The translations under genes and the position numbers were made by a program. Below, one piece after another: positions 36,910 to 49,400 of a stretch of 64,000 nt of DNA (position 1 is its first letter; each line of letters starts with the position of its first letter). Below the pieces are notes generated by a model, which worked only from the letters and a program-made list of their open reading frames with translations, was not told the DNA's origin and did not search any database. The stretch covers positions 21,104,001-21,168,000 of the forward strand of contig NC_079489.1 in NCBI RefSeq assembly GCF_020520425.1, written 5' to 3'. The DNA comes from Spinacia oleracea. Taxonomy: Eukaryota; Streptophyta; Magnoliopsida; Caryophyllales; Amaranthaceae.

Positions 36910-39410
36910 CTTTCTGAGTGTACTAAGATTCATTTCAAGTTCTTTATGCACATCTAAGGCTCACTTAGCTCGATATAGATCATATTTAGCCAAAAATGGC
37001 ATTTTCGATCCCAAATATCAAAAAATGAACCTAAGTACACTGTCTAAATCTTTTCCATGATTTATATGATTTGTTATATGTTTATAAGACTCATTTCAAG
37101 TTCGTTATGCACGCTTATGGGTCATTTGGGTCGATATAGGTCATTTATGGCCAAAAATGGCATTTTCGATCCCAACTACCAACAAACGAACCTATTTCCA
37201 CATTCTAACCCTTTTTAATGAATCATATGATTAGTTATATGTTTATGAAACTCATTTCAAGTTCGTTATGCAAGCCTAAGGGTCATTTGGATGGATATAG
37301 GCCATTTATGGCAAAAAATGGCATTTTCGATACCAACTACCAACAAACGAACCTATTTCCACATTATAACCCTTTTTCATGATTCATATGATTAGTTATA
37401 TGTTTATGAAACTCCTTTCAAGTTCGTTATGCAAGCCTAAGGGTCCTTTGGGTCGATATAGGCCATTTTGGCCAAAAATGGCATTTTCGATCCCAACTAC
37501 CAACAAACGAACCTATTTTCATATTTTAAACGTTTTTCATGATTCATATGATTAGTTAAATGTTTATAAGACTCATTTTAAGTTAATTATGCACGCCTAT
37601 GGGTCATTTGGGTCGATATAGATCATTTACGGCCAAAAATGAAATTTTCGAACCCAACTACCAACAAATGAACCTATTTCCATATTTTAAATGTTTTTCA
37701 TGATTTATATGATTAGTCATATGATTATAAGACTCATTTCAAGTTCGTTATGCACGCCGATTGGTCATTTGGGTCGATATAGGTCATTTACGGCCAAAAA
37801 TGGCATTTTCGATCCCAACTACCAACAGACGAACTTATATCCACATTCTAAACCTTTTTCATGAGTTATATGATTAGTTATATGATTAGTTATATGATTA
37901 TAAGACTCATTTCAAATTCGTTATGCACGCCTATGGTTCATTTGGGTCGATATAGGCCATTTATGGCCAAAAATGGCATTTTCGATCCCAACTATCAACA
38001 ACCGAACTTATATTCAAGTTCTAAACCTTTTTCATGATTCATATGATTAGTTATATGTTTATAAGACTCATTTCAAGTTCTTTATACACATCTAAGGCTC
38101 ATTTGGCTCGATATAGATCATATTTGGCCAAAAATGGCATGCTCGATCTCAAATATCAACAAATGAACCTAAGGACACTTTCTAAATCATTTTCATGATT
38201 CCTATGATTGGTTATATGTTTATAAGACTCATTTCAAGTTCGTTATTCACGCCTATCAGTCATTTGGGTCGGTATAGGTCATTTATGGCCAAAAATGGCA
38301 TTTTCGATCCCAACTACCAACAAACGAACCTATTTCCATATTCTAAACGTTTTTCATGATTCATACGATTAATTATATGTTTATAAGACTCATTTTAAGT
38401 TCGTTATGCACGCCTATGGGTTATTTGGGTTGATATAGGTAATTTATGGCCAAAAATGGCATTTTCGAACCCAACTACCAACAAACGAACCTCTTTCCAC
38501 ATTCTAACCCTTTTTCATGATTTATATGATTAGTCAGATGATTATAAGACTCATTACAAGTTCGTTATGCACGCCTATTGGTCATTTGGGTCGATATAGG
38601 TCATTTATGGCCAAAAATGGCATTTTCGATCCCAACTACCAACAAACGAACTTATATCCACATTCTAAACCTTTTTCATGATTCAAATGATTAGTTATAT
38701 GATTATAAGACTCATTTCAAGTTCGTTATGCACGCCTATGGTTCATTTGGGTCGATATAGGTCATTTATGGTAAAAAATGGCATTTTCGATCCAAACTAC
38801 CAACAAATGAACTTATATTCAAATTCTAAACCTTTTTAATGATTCATATGATTAGTTATATGTTTATGAAACTCATTTCAAGTTCGTTATGCACGCCTAA
38901 GGGTCATTTGGGTCGATATAGATCATTTATGGCCAAAAGTTGGCATTTTTGATCCCAACTACCAACAAACGAACCTATTTCCATATTTTAAACGTTTTTC
39001 ATGATTCATATGATTATTTATATGATTATAAGACCCATTTCATGTTCGTTATGAACGCCTATGGGTCATTTGGGTCGATATAGGCCATTTATGGCCAAAA
39101 ATGGCATTTTCGATCCCAACTACTAACAAACGAACCTATTTCCACATTCTAAACCTTTTTGATGATTCATATGATTAGTTATATGTTTATGAAACTCATT
39201 TCGAGTTCGTTATGCACGCCTATGGGTCATTTGGGTCGATATAGGTCATTTATTGCCAAAAATGTCATTTTCGATCCTAACCACCAACAAATGAACCTAT
39301 TTCCACATTCTAAACGTTTTTCATGATTCATATGATTAGTTATATATTTATAAGACTCATTTCAAGTTCGTTATGTACGCCTATTGGTCATTTGGGTCGA
39401 TATAGGTGTT
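36910..39410 (+). repeat. Tandem array, about 16 copies of a 161-bp unit
   Basis: The motif CAAGTTCGTTATGCACGCCT recurs near 36937, 37098, 37259, 37420, 37581, 37741, 37914, 38075, 38238, 38398, 38559, 38719, 38880, 39041, 39202 and 39364. Each unit also holds GGTCGATATAGG, GGCCAAAAATGGCATTTTCG and ATGATTCATATGATTAG. One unit is longer because of a short internal duplication. Units differ by scattered substitutions. Non-coding. Confidence 0.93.
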
Positions 39411-39560
39411 CCACCTTAAGTAAGTTGTTTTCCACATCCATGAACAAAAGAAAGAAAGGAAAATGGGAAAATCATTTTCGGGAAAAGTGTTTTTTGTCAA
39501 ATCAAACAGAACCTATATATAATTTAAGTATAAATCCCGAAATAACCATAACATATTAAA

Positions 39561-40763
39561 TTAGCAGACGTACCAGTATTTTTCCAGGCCATAAAGATTG
39601 CCTTTCTTGTAGAAATTGAGAGAGAGCTGCTCAAAATCCCCATATAGGTCATCTCTTAATTCCTTCTCCAATCCATAGCTGGAATTAAAAGAAAGGTCAA
39701 ACATCACTGGCATACTTATAATACCAAGACCACTGTAACGGAAATAGACAAGACCAAAGATGCATATTGGCATACAAACATATGAGAACTCTGCCGCAAC
39801 TTTATTATTGTTATCAACCTTGTTTTAAAAAAGAGATGGACTTCCTACTTTCAGGTCAAAAACTAAACAAACTAGCAAAATCAATAGGAAATTATTAACA
39901 TACCTATAGAACCTGAACAAACATTCCAGTCCATAATGGTAATTAGCAGCTTTCCGGAACTCGTTGTACATTGATGGAACAAATACATCTCGAAGGAAAT
40001 ATGACCAGAATCTATATAGAGTATTCATTTCCTGCAGGAAAGCAAGTCAGGCAACACGCATATAAATGTGTCCCCCACTAAATGCCTACAAATTTTAAAA
40101 TTCTGAAAACTAATATGTTGATAGTATGATACATGTGAGTCTGTGACTTGCCAACTGATAAGTTATAGCAAGCTACACGTGGAAAGACCTAAAACATATA
40201 TGAACATCAAGCACTTTAATTTTTAAATCTTATCCACACGGAATTATAGTGTGCTCAACAGTACAGATGAATGAAATGCAAGAGAGAGAGGAAATATATA
40301 TTTAACGAGTTACTCTATATAATAGAAGCCTTACCTCACTGCAACCTGTTCCTAACTTCTTTCGGTCATTCAGACAATTCTTTTGGTACTTCAGGTACCT
40401 AGGGGAAATAGAAAGGTATGAGTGAATGCTTAACTTCATAAGCCGAAATTTCACAATCTGTCACTGCCTTCACAATGCCATGAAATTTATACAATTTAAT
40501 AATTCACAGATCCAGAAAATTCAACTGGAATTTGATTCAACCAATATAAACTAGAATACAACAGAGAAGTTTGCTAAATACATGGACAAAGCACTGAACA
40601 AATCTTACTTCTGCTGTTTGAAGCCATTTTCCTCAAGTAACTGATGACTTGGATGCTGAAATGGAGGGAAGGACTTTGGCAAGGAGCCAACTGGAGGACT
40701 ACTTCCTAAATCACTCTCAATCCCAGTTCCTAATGGATATGCAAATGGTGTTAGTCTTGGGGG
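39561..40763 (-). pseudogene. Captured LARP1 DM15-region fragment (four exons)
   Basis: Exons on the minus strand: 40763-40609, 40398-40335, 40031-39904 and 39679-39561. They read FQHPSHQLLEENGFKQQK, then CLNDRKKLGTGCSEEMNTLY, then [14 protein letters not shown], then YGLEKELRDDLYGDFEQ and LYGLEKYW. These are the DM15 (LARP1 C-terminal) helical repeats that bind mRNA caps in LARP1 proteins. The sequence ends with a TAA just after KYWYVC, short of the normal C-terminus. Splice sites look intact. The La motif is absent. Confidence 0.85.
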
Positions 40764-41039
40764 CTAAAGAAAGAATTGAACAACAATGGAAACATCTCTT
40801 CATCAATTCCGGTTTCGGTGACTATAAAATATTACTGATTCTAGGGTCCCGGTCTGTTATCGGGGTATACCCTGCATGAACCTTAAACCCAGCAACACAG
40901 CAAGCAACAATGGAGTGCTCAACATTTCAAGAAACTTAACTTTTGTGTTCTAAACCACATATCTTTTGTTTGGAAATTCATACAAAATTAGCACGGACGT
41001 AGTTGACATTCAGATTGGAAATACTCTCAGAAATATTAC

Positions 41040-43054
41040 CTGCTTAATACAGTATGTCAAGGCCAGAACTGCCCAAGACATCATCCCAAATCGGCAGTTC
41101 GTGAAAACTTTTATGTCGAAGTTCTTACCAATTCTTGGATATAACTCCATGCCCTAGAAAATTGCAATCACAAAAATCAGTGAGGCATACATCTTGCTAA
41201 AGAGGATTTTTTTTTTTTTTTTTTTGTAATAAAGAGTGACTAGATTAATAGCATCTTCCTAAACAGGATAACCTTTCCAATTTTGCTCACCAAGGATAAA
41301 ATTCAAAGCATCATGTAAAACACACATGAAAAGTGGATACTGAGATGTAAGAAAGTAGAGCATGCATAAAAAATTACTTTTTCTCTTTTTAATTCTGAGA
41401 TTCTTCTTAATTTTGTTCAACAGAGTATCCTCTAGGTTATGTCAGAAATCAAAATTACTTTTTCTCTTTTTATATAGGGGTATGGGGTAAAATAGCAATG
41501 TCCCTATATTTAAATCCGTCTACAATTCCATACTAATAGCCCATAGACATGGAATTTCTCAGTAAGGAACGTTAAGTTTATAGTCCTTGTCAGATTAATC
41601 CTGGAATGGAGTTTTCTAAGGGAGCTAAGGTTCCTTAGCGTTATTAGTTTCAACATTCAATTTCAAGATAATAGTAAAGATACATTTATGTGTATAACGA
41701 ATATTATCCGCTCCAATGGCATTTATAATGTGTTTCCAGTCATCACATCAAGTGAACCATGATTATACAAGAACAGGAAAAGATGCGAAAACAACAACAG
41801 ATGTCATAATAGATCAGTGAAGCTCACCCAATAGAAATCAATTATGAAGTTTCCACAAGAACTGGAATCAGATGAAGATGGTGCAACATGCCCTTACATG
41901 TGAACCAGCAATCTGTTATTAAAGAGTAAAGACCATGTATAATCAGAAAACAGAAAAATGTCAATTGGATACTTTAAGAGTTTAAGATATCATACTTTTA
42001 TGTACAATAAGATGCAAAAGATGAAGCTTCCAAATATCAATGTTGAATATATCTCTCCCAAATGATCATAAACAATCGCTGGATTGAAGATACCAGACCT
42101 GAAAGCAAATCAAGAAAACGAACAGGTGGATAAAATGTGATGCATATTACTGCCATGCATTAATAGCTATCCAAACAAGCAGCTAAGAGAAATACCATAC
42201 ACAAACTACATACTGAGTCAGATGGCATAAGAAGTTCCCTTTCTAAACCAGTCATATTACGCATCCAACTTAAGAGAGCAGCAGAACAAACAAGGAATAA
42301 TATATCTTCCAAGTAAAACACGAAGTATAATTTAATTATGACATGTCAAACCTTTTATAAGTTCCAATAATAAAGACAACATTTTCTTAATATTTCCCTA
42401 TCTCTTAGCAAAATGAACATACATACAAGTAAGTTACCAAGAAATATAGCAAACAACAAAACAAGTGACATACAAACAAAATCTCTAGACAACATGGACA
42501 AGATTGCGAGAATAAACTTTATTAGTCTACTGTTGTTGTGAGGAAGCCCTAGCTTGCGTAGAAAATTTCAAACATTGCACATTGATGCGCCCAAACGTGA
42601 ACTACTGAAATAATAGAGCCACTAACTGCAAACAAAATTAAATGAAGAAGTTTGAACACCATTTGTGTTAGGCAGTATAATTATATAATATATGACCAAC
42701 GTTTTTTCCTTTGTTTAAACATTAAAGAAAAAGTTTTCTTTACTCTTCGGTACTTTATAGAAACCATCAAAATACAGGATTTGAATACAAATCAATATGA
42801 CTTGCATCTCAACTTACAACAAAAGTTAGATATAAAGTTATCTACTTGTTTGAAACAGAATTTTTAAAGTGGTAGATTTTAAGCCACTCGTTGCTGGGAG
42901 ATATAACGGGCAATTCGGGAGAGCAAGAGTAGGTAGTATCAACTCTGAACTGCTGATTTGAGAAGCTTGAAAAAGTGAGATCGGAAAAAATTACTCACCA
43001 CCAAAGCCCAAGATAAGTGATCAAAGTGACAAAATATGCTTGCATGCCATTTGC
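41040..43054 (-). pseudogene. Captured sterol delta-7 reductase (DWF5-like) fragment
   Basis: Minus-strand exons: 43054-42999 (NGMQAYFVTLITYLGLW), 42098-41996 (IFNPAIVYDHLGEIYST), about 41893-41827 (VAPSSSDSSSCGNFIIDFYW) and 41153-41040 (MELYPRIGKNFDIKVFTNCR). They follow the order of 7-dehydrocholesterol reductase, a multispanning ER enzyme of brassinosteroid and sterol synthesis. The start and the C-terminal half are missing. The exon after ILLYIK lacks the expected base at its donor, which would break phase with the next exon, and a Phe is replaced by Ser at the second exon start. It lies directly upstream of the LARP1 exons in the same orientation. Confidence 0.88.
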
Positions 43055-45008
43055 CTGCAATAGACTCAACAGGAAGGCCGTGCTTTTAGTGAGAAAATGT
43101 CCAGCTAATCAGAGTCCAATAATGATAGTTCTAGTAGCATTCTCAGAGTCCAACTCTTTAAGCCACAGCTCATCTGGCTAAAAATATAGGATCTGAGCAT
43201 GGATAATTGATAACTAGATGGACTTTGCCATTTACCATAATATATGATGTAGAAGGATGAAGTTCAATAACGATAAGGCCAGACTGAGTACAGTTAATAC
43301 ATTGTTCAAGCAAGATGGTTAATCATATTACAGATTCCTCCATATTGAAGCTTTTTCCCGCATTATCAGATCGTGCTGTCAATTCATCTAAGATTGACCT
43401 GTTAATTTAGGACTTGAAATGCAAGGCATACAAATCACATCAGAGTTATAAAATAACCAAAATTTTCACTTCACTCGTGTGCATCAGAGCTTCACTTTCT
43501 AAAACAGCTTGTTTATTGGGTTGCATCTCATTAAGTACAATAAATGCTCTAAAAGAAGCAACGAACAATTCCATTGAAAAATGACAACAAATCACAATCA
43601 ATTCCATTGAAAAACAAGAAAAACACACGATATCATCAAGTTTATGAATGCAAGAGCTAATTCAGCACATTGTAATAGCTTAGTGATTGCTTGCAATAAT
43701 TACTCACCGCATAATGAGATTGCTCTACTCATTTCAGAAATTTTATAATACAATCAAGAGTTTGAGCTAAACTAATCTAGTATTAAAATGGAGCCAAAAC
43801 CCTAAAATTTGGGGGAAAATAGTTAATTCAATTTTACAAAAATTGAATAAGCCGAATCTTAAATTGAATAGAGATATACCTCCGGAGTGCATAAATTCAC
43901 TTAAATTCGAAGAAAAACGGACAGTGGTGGTGGTGGTGAGAAACGCGATTGCTATTTGGTGATAGTTGAACCCAAGTGGATCTCCATTGGAAGATAGTGG
44001 GACGGTGGTGAACGCGGGCTGAATTCCGAGATTTCAAAGCCATCTTATCCTCGCCGGTGGTTTCGCCGGTGGCCTGAGAAGGAGGGGAGAGCTGTGAAGT
44101 TTGCAGGGAGAGAGTTTACACGGTACTATGTTTTTGTTAGTTCCTATTAAAGGATGCACGTGTTTGGAGGGAAAGATTTGAGATTTTAATTATTATTATT
44201 TTTTTAATTTTTTATTTCTTAAAGGTTGCACTTGTTTTTATAAGAGCAACCTTTGATAAGCCACCTATAAGGATTTTTCCTCTAGTGAAACCAGAGTCTC
44301 CACTCAGGTTCAGACTCTGGTTCGATGCCCTACCAAGGGCAGTTTTCTTTGATTTTTTTCCCCATTTTTGTTATTTCTCATTTGCTAACTATGCAATAAT
44401 ATTCTATTACCCAATTTGAATCCAAATGAAAACAGAAAATAAAACCATGTACAATCCTTATAATTGTAATGGTTTCTTCTTCTTTTGTTAATCTAATCAC
44501 ACTACTTGTTTTAATTTGGAGTTTAGAAAAAAAAATTGATTTTAGTTTATTGTACTACAAAAAATTAATACCTCCTTGCTAAATGGCCCGCTACTACATC
44601 ATTGTCGTTTTCAATTTGAAGGTTCATTCTCCTTCAATAATTAAAATATTTATTTCATCCAATTTTGAGATATGAAGAGGTCCATTTGTTGTATTCTTTG
44701 TCTTATGTTAGCTTAATGATTAATGTTTGAAATATTAGAATTTAATTCATGTTTAATGGTACAAGGTCGAAATATTCAAGCCTTCATATTTTGTAATAGA
44801 GTTAATTTTTCTTGGCTAGTTTAATTAGATAAAGAGTAGTCTTAAGTCTTAAGAAGTGAAATGCCAATTATTTAAATACATTTTTCCAATAAAAAATACA
44901 CCACATCTATTCACAATTTTTTTTGTCCATGCACCTTTAAAAGTAAGGGCCTCAATTTTTTGTTCGCCCATAGGCCACCAAAAATTCAAGACCGGCCCTG
45001 GCTATACC

Positions 45009-46406
45009 CCTAGGCCCTAGCCCTAGACACCTTATCTTACAAGATAAGGTCCTAGTGTTTTTTTTTTTTTTTTGACGGGATAAGGTCCTAGTGCTTGTTC
45101 GTGTTTAGCGTCAACATCTGTATATTAAATGTAAACAAATCTTGCTTCCTCGTCACTTAAATATAACAAGAAATATCCAAGAAATCTATGTGGAAATGTA
45201 TGTATAACTCTGAATAAATAATCTGATTTATGTTCCTTGTCAATACGGAGTATATATATTAGGTGTTTAACACAAGGTAATTGAAACAAATAAGCCAACC
45301 CCTTCCCCAAGCTTGTTTTTCTATTGTTCAACGTTGGACAATGGAGGTTATGAAGCCTTTTTATGGAATAATGGAGTTTTGTTAATGGATTACCTTTGTA
45401 CATTGACTTCTTTTCGTATTTTATCAATAAATTTCATGTTAAGTGGGGTTGTACGTTGGAGGAGGGTTATTAATTGTAGCTTCGTAATTGTTAAGAATTT
45501 TGGAATCTATACTAATATATTAAACGACGTTTATGAAAACGTACATGTGTCACGTATACCATGGATCGAACGTCAAATCTCATGGATTAAAGTTTCACTT
45601 CTTACCATTAATTTTAACTAGCTACAATGTATGTTATACTTTCCCATATAAATGTAAGATACAATCTTTTATAAATGGGCACGTTTTTACAAAAAGTAAA
45701 CTCTACTAAAAGTAAATCTCGCAGCAACGCCCTGACCACACACTAGTTATAACTTTTAAATGTAGAAGATATGAGAAACCATTTGAAAAAAGGGAATAAT
45801 TTTTTTTTTTGTTTTTTTTTGTTGGTAATGTTTTTGGTCACTCAACATAAAGAACAATTCCAATTCCATAAAGTAATTAGGGGTGTAGATTTTGTTCTTA
45901 TAATAGCTTTATTTTCATTAGGATGGATTAGAATGAGAAACGAGAAAAACCCAACAAAACTATGCCACCACATGACATATTTATACATCCCAAAAAAACT
46001 CCTAATTTTTATTTTTTCCCATAACATGTTTTTATTGTTTTTTTTCTTCTCATTTCTCATTTCTCATTTCTCATTTCTTTTCTAGCAAATCTCTAATACT
46101 ATGAGTAATATCCTATGTAGAGACTTATCTATATCTATGAACCAAGAGATTCTCACATGATAAACGCTGAATTTCGTGTGACATGTGGCGGAATACTTGA
46201 TTATATTTTTCTATTTCCACTAGTCCACCACCATCCTCATGCCTGAATTGGTAGTGTCACATCACCCCAGATATTTATCTTCTCCAACCAGTCCAAAGCA
46301 TATGTAAACTGTAACATATGCAACATCTTCCTCAAATCCCAAGTCAAAATTCTTCCTCTTACTACACACTCCGACTTTCTCGCATTCACCAATAATTCCG
46401 AAGATA
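45009..46406. other. Intergenic: upstream of the 5'-nucleotidase gene
   Basis: No gene is seen. AT-rich, with a T tract at 45058-45074 and a CTCATTTCT repeat at 46048-46076. The promoter and leader of the 5'-nucleotidase gene must lie toward its right end. Confidence 0.5.
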
Positions 46407-49400
46407 ATGCAACTGCCATTGCAGTGGCAAGCTGCCACACTCTCAACAATGGCGGCTTCACCATCCTTGACTCCTACCTTTTACCCGCTTTACTCATTTC
46501 CTGTCACCTCACGCAAGCCGGCGGCGTGTCGATGCGTTTCCGGTGAGAAGGCGGCTGTTGCAGCGGGGCCGGCGTTTTCTGTCACGCCGAAGAATAAATC
46601 TGACGTTGATTATTTGGGGGAGAGCACTAAGGGCGACTTCAATGTCAATTTTGACGGTTTTGGTATGTAATTTTAAGTACTAAGTACTTTCTTAATTTCT
46701 AGGGCATTGAAATTGGAAATTTGTTAGAGATATGGGATGTTAGAGTTATAGGAGTAGGAAATTATGTTAGTGTGATACTGTATATATTTTCCAGATTGAT
46801 ATTAGGAATATAGAATATATATGCAAATTATGTATCTTTTGGGTAGTTAGATTATGTTAAGTATTGATATTAGAATACTATGGAAGTTTCGGGTATTGCC
46901 TATTAGGATGCTAGGTTGCTATTGTATAAATAGCCTGCTAAGCTTGTCAAATTGCCTGTGTTTTTTTTTATTGGTTTTGTTGAATTATTGTTGATTTGGA
47001 AATCTGGGATTGTGGTTTTGATGGTAGTTGGTGAAAGGCATGTTGGTATGGACCGTCCAATTGAGGAGCTGGCTACATTGGAAGCTGATGAAGCTGAGAA
47101 GTTGCTTCGTGACTTGGGAATGCCGGTAACTTTTTCGCTCTCCTAGTGCGTGTGTCGTATTAATTATTTGCATACTGTTATATAGTCTTCGTCTGTGGGG
47201 AGGTGAGTGAATTGTGTATTTTTATGTTGATTAGTTTAATTGGTGAAGTGATGGTTGGAGGAAGTCCAAATACATGCCTGACATGTATTTGCAAAAACAT
47301 GCCAACCCCAAATAAAAAGATAAATGTAAATGTTAAATATTTTTGGGGGGAAATGTATAACGGAATTGTAAATTTGTAAAACGGGGTGGTGATTTGGCAT
47401 TGCTGAGTTGGTATTGGTATTACAAAAATGGTATTGGTATTACAAAAATGGTACTAAACTTTTTTTTAAATGGTACTCGTTTTGTACTAAATTTTATAAA
47501 GTGGTATTAATATCACAAAAATGGTGCTAAATATTTTAAAATTGTATTCATAGGATCCAAGTTGGCAAACGGGGTTGACTATTCAACAATTTCAAAATGG
47601 CTGGGAAATTACAAACAAGCCCATGGCATGTATTTCATAATACATGCCTGGCTGCGATTTTGACGCCCTCGTGATGGTTGTGCTAGAAACATGGGGTTTA
47701 AAGGGCGAAGACGCATTCACATTCTCTTGAAATTTAGAAAGAAAAGCAGAATAGTAATGTTTGTAATGGTTTTGGGAACGGGTACTTACTACATACTACC
47801 TCCGTTTCACAATAGATGCATCATTTCTTTTTTCACGTATCCCAACATGCTTCTTTGAACATTAATATCTCTAATTGCGTGTAAGTAAAAATTATAAAAT
47901 ATTGATATTTGAAATTCTCACATTGATACGAATTTAACAAGATCTCACTTGACTATGTTTGTTTTTACATAATGTGAAAGAATAATTGTCAAAGTTAGTT
48001 AATAAATAGTGTCCAAAAGAGAAATGATGCATCTATTGTGGAACGGAGGAAGTAGGTATGAATATGAATTGTAACCTGGCATAATGGTATTTCCCTGAAT
48101 TGAGGGCTGTCGAGTTCATAACAGGTGTGGACATTTTATCATTCATGAAACAGACTTTTTAGGGGTTTGACTAAAAGTGTTTTAGGAGGTTTTGAATAAT
48201 ATGAACAAAACTGTTAGGAGGCCCGTCATTTCTCTGAATTTCATAGAGGTTAACTTTAGCAAGAACTGGAAAGAGGGCAGGTAATCAATTCTTAAACTTA
48301 TTTGTTCTTTTCCCGGGGGGTGGGGGTTGGGGGGCGGGCTGTTTCTTCAGACTTGTAGACACTACTAATTGCTGAGATGCCTTAGTTACCCATTTGTTGT
48401 ATTATGATGATGCTTGGAGGCATTTCCTACTGCCATTGGGCTTGGTGCCTATCGAATTCTGCTTGCTCATAATATTTGTCTGTGGTTAATTTTCAGGCTC
48501 CCTTTTCTGCTACACGTTCCCCTCGTGGAATATTTTGCACTCGTACCCTGAATCTCCGGTCAATTAGCGCTATTGGATATGATATGGACTACACATTGAT
48601 ACATTATAACGTCATGGTAATCTGTACTCATCTATTTCATCTTCTGAGCTCTTAGTAAAATAGGCATATCAATTCTGAGTGAGTTGCTTTGCCTGCCTCA
48701 GACTCAGTAGTGTCATAAATTTGCTCTTTGCTGCAAATTACTTGTTTATTTCGCATGAGCTGCATCATAAATAGCTCTTCTAGCTGTTAATACTTCCTCA
48801 CCCCTGGTTGTTCTGTTACAGCTATTAGGAGTGATTACTACATCTAGTACCTTAACTTAGCTACTTTCTCTTTCTTGAAGCTTTCTTCAGGCCTAGATTT
48901 CGTAAATGGAATTATTCTTAACTGATTTTATTCAAGCATGTGTTGTGAGTCACTTTCTATCAACCATATTACGTGAAATGGGATTTAGGGAAAGTAGGTT
49001 TGAGCAAGTTTAGACGTGAGCAAGTTTAGATGACATATGGGAAATGATTGATCTGACTTCCTAAAATATTTGTATTATTTCCATTTGAAGTGACTAGCCT
49101 TTCTCTAGTAGCAAATCAAGTTTTTCCCATTTGGTAGATTTTTGAGCTTTATATTAGGAAGTGCTTACTTCGATTCGTTTGGGGCATGGATCTATGCTCT
49201 GGCCTTGAAACTCTTTTGGTGCTACGTTCTTAATCACATCCAAGCTCTTGTTATTTCTTTTGCTAGCTTACGTATAATTGGTGATCAGCACTCACATTTC
49301 TGATAGTGGTGAGGCTCGTCACTCGTGAGGGTTGGGGAAAAGGGACATAAGTATCTCTCCAAATTTTGCACAGTATACGTAGTTATGTTCTATTTTTCTT

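Larger units (their letters stand above)
36173..44287 (-). mobile_element. CACTA element carrying host gene fragments
   Basis: Ends are CACTAGAGGAAAAA and its inverted copy TTTTTCCTCTAGTG, flanked by the 3-bp duplication AAA (36170-36172, 44288-44290), as for CACTA/En-Spm elements. Subterminal AAGTTGCCCTTG motifs are dense at the left and present at the right. Inside, on the minus strand, are exons of a DWF5-like reductase and a LARP1 protein; on the left is a 161-bp tandem array. No transposase is recognised. The minus-strand leader near the right end (about 44100-43880) is CT-rich and could hold a promoter. Confidence 0.85.
36011..45000. mobile_element. hAT element, split by a CACTA insertion
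   Basis: The exact 8-bp duplication GCTATACC lies at 36003-36010 and 45001-45008. Ends read CAGGGCCGACC and, reversed, CAGGGCCGGTC. Removing the CACTA element leaves about 875 bp of non-coding hAT sequence, so this is a non-autonomous element. It resembles the copy at 7250-8011. Confidence 0.85.

Noticed and set aside
36910-39410. CRISPR-like array of regularly spaced repeats
   Set aside because: The whole 161-bp unit repeats, with no unique spacers, and this is plant DNA. It is a tandem satellite.
39561-43054. Functional DWF5 and LARP1 genes
   Set aside because: Both lack their starts and other essential parts, lie within CACTA ends, and the DWF5 part has a phase-breaking donor defect.
45313-46085. 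ORFs of about 100 codons on both strands
   Set aside because: Low-complexity, Phe- and Lys-rich translations of AT-rich intergenic sequence.
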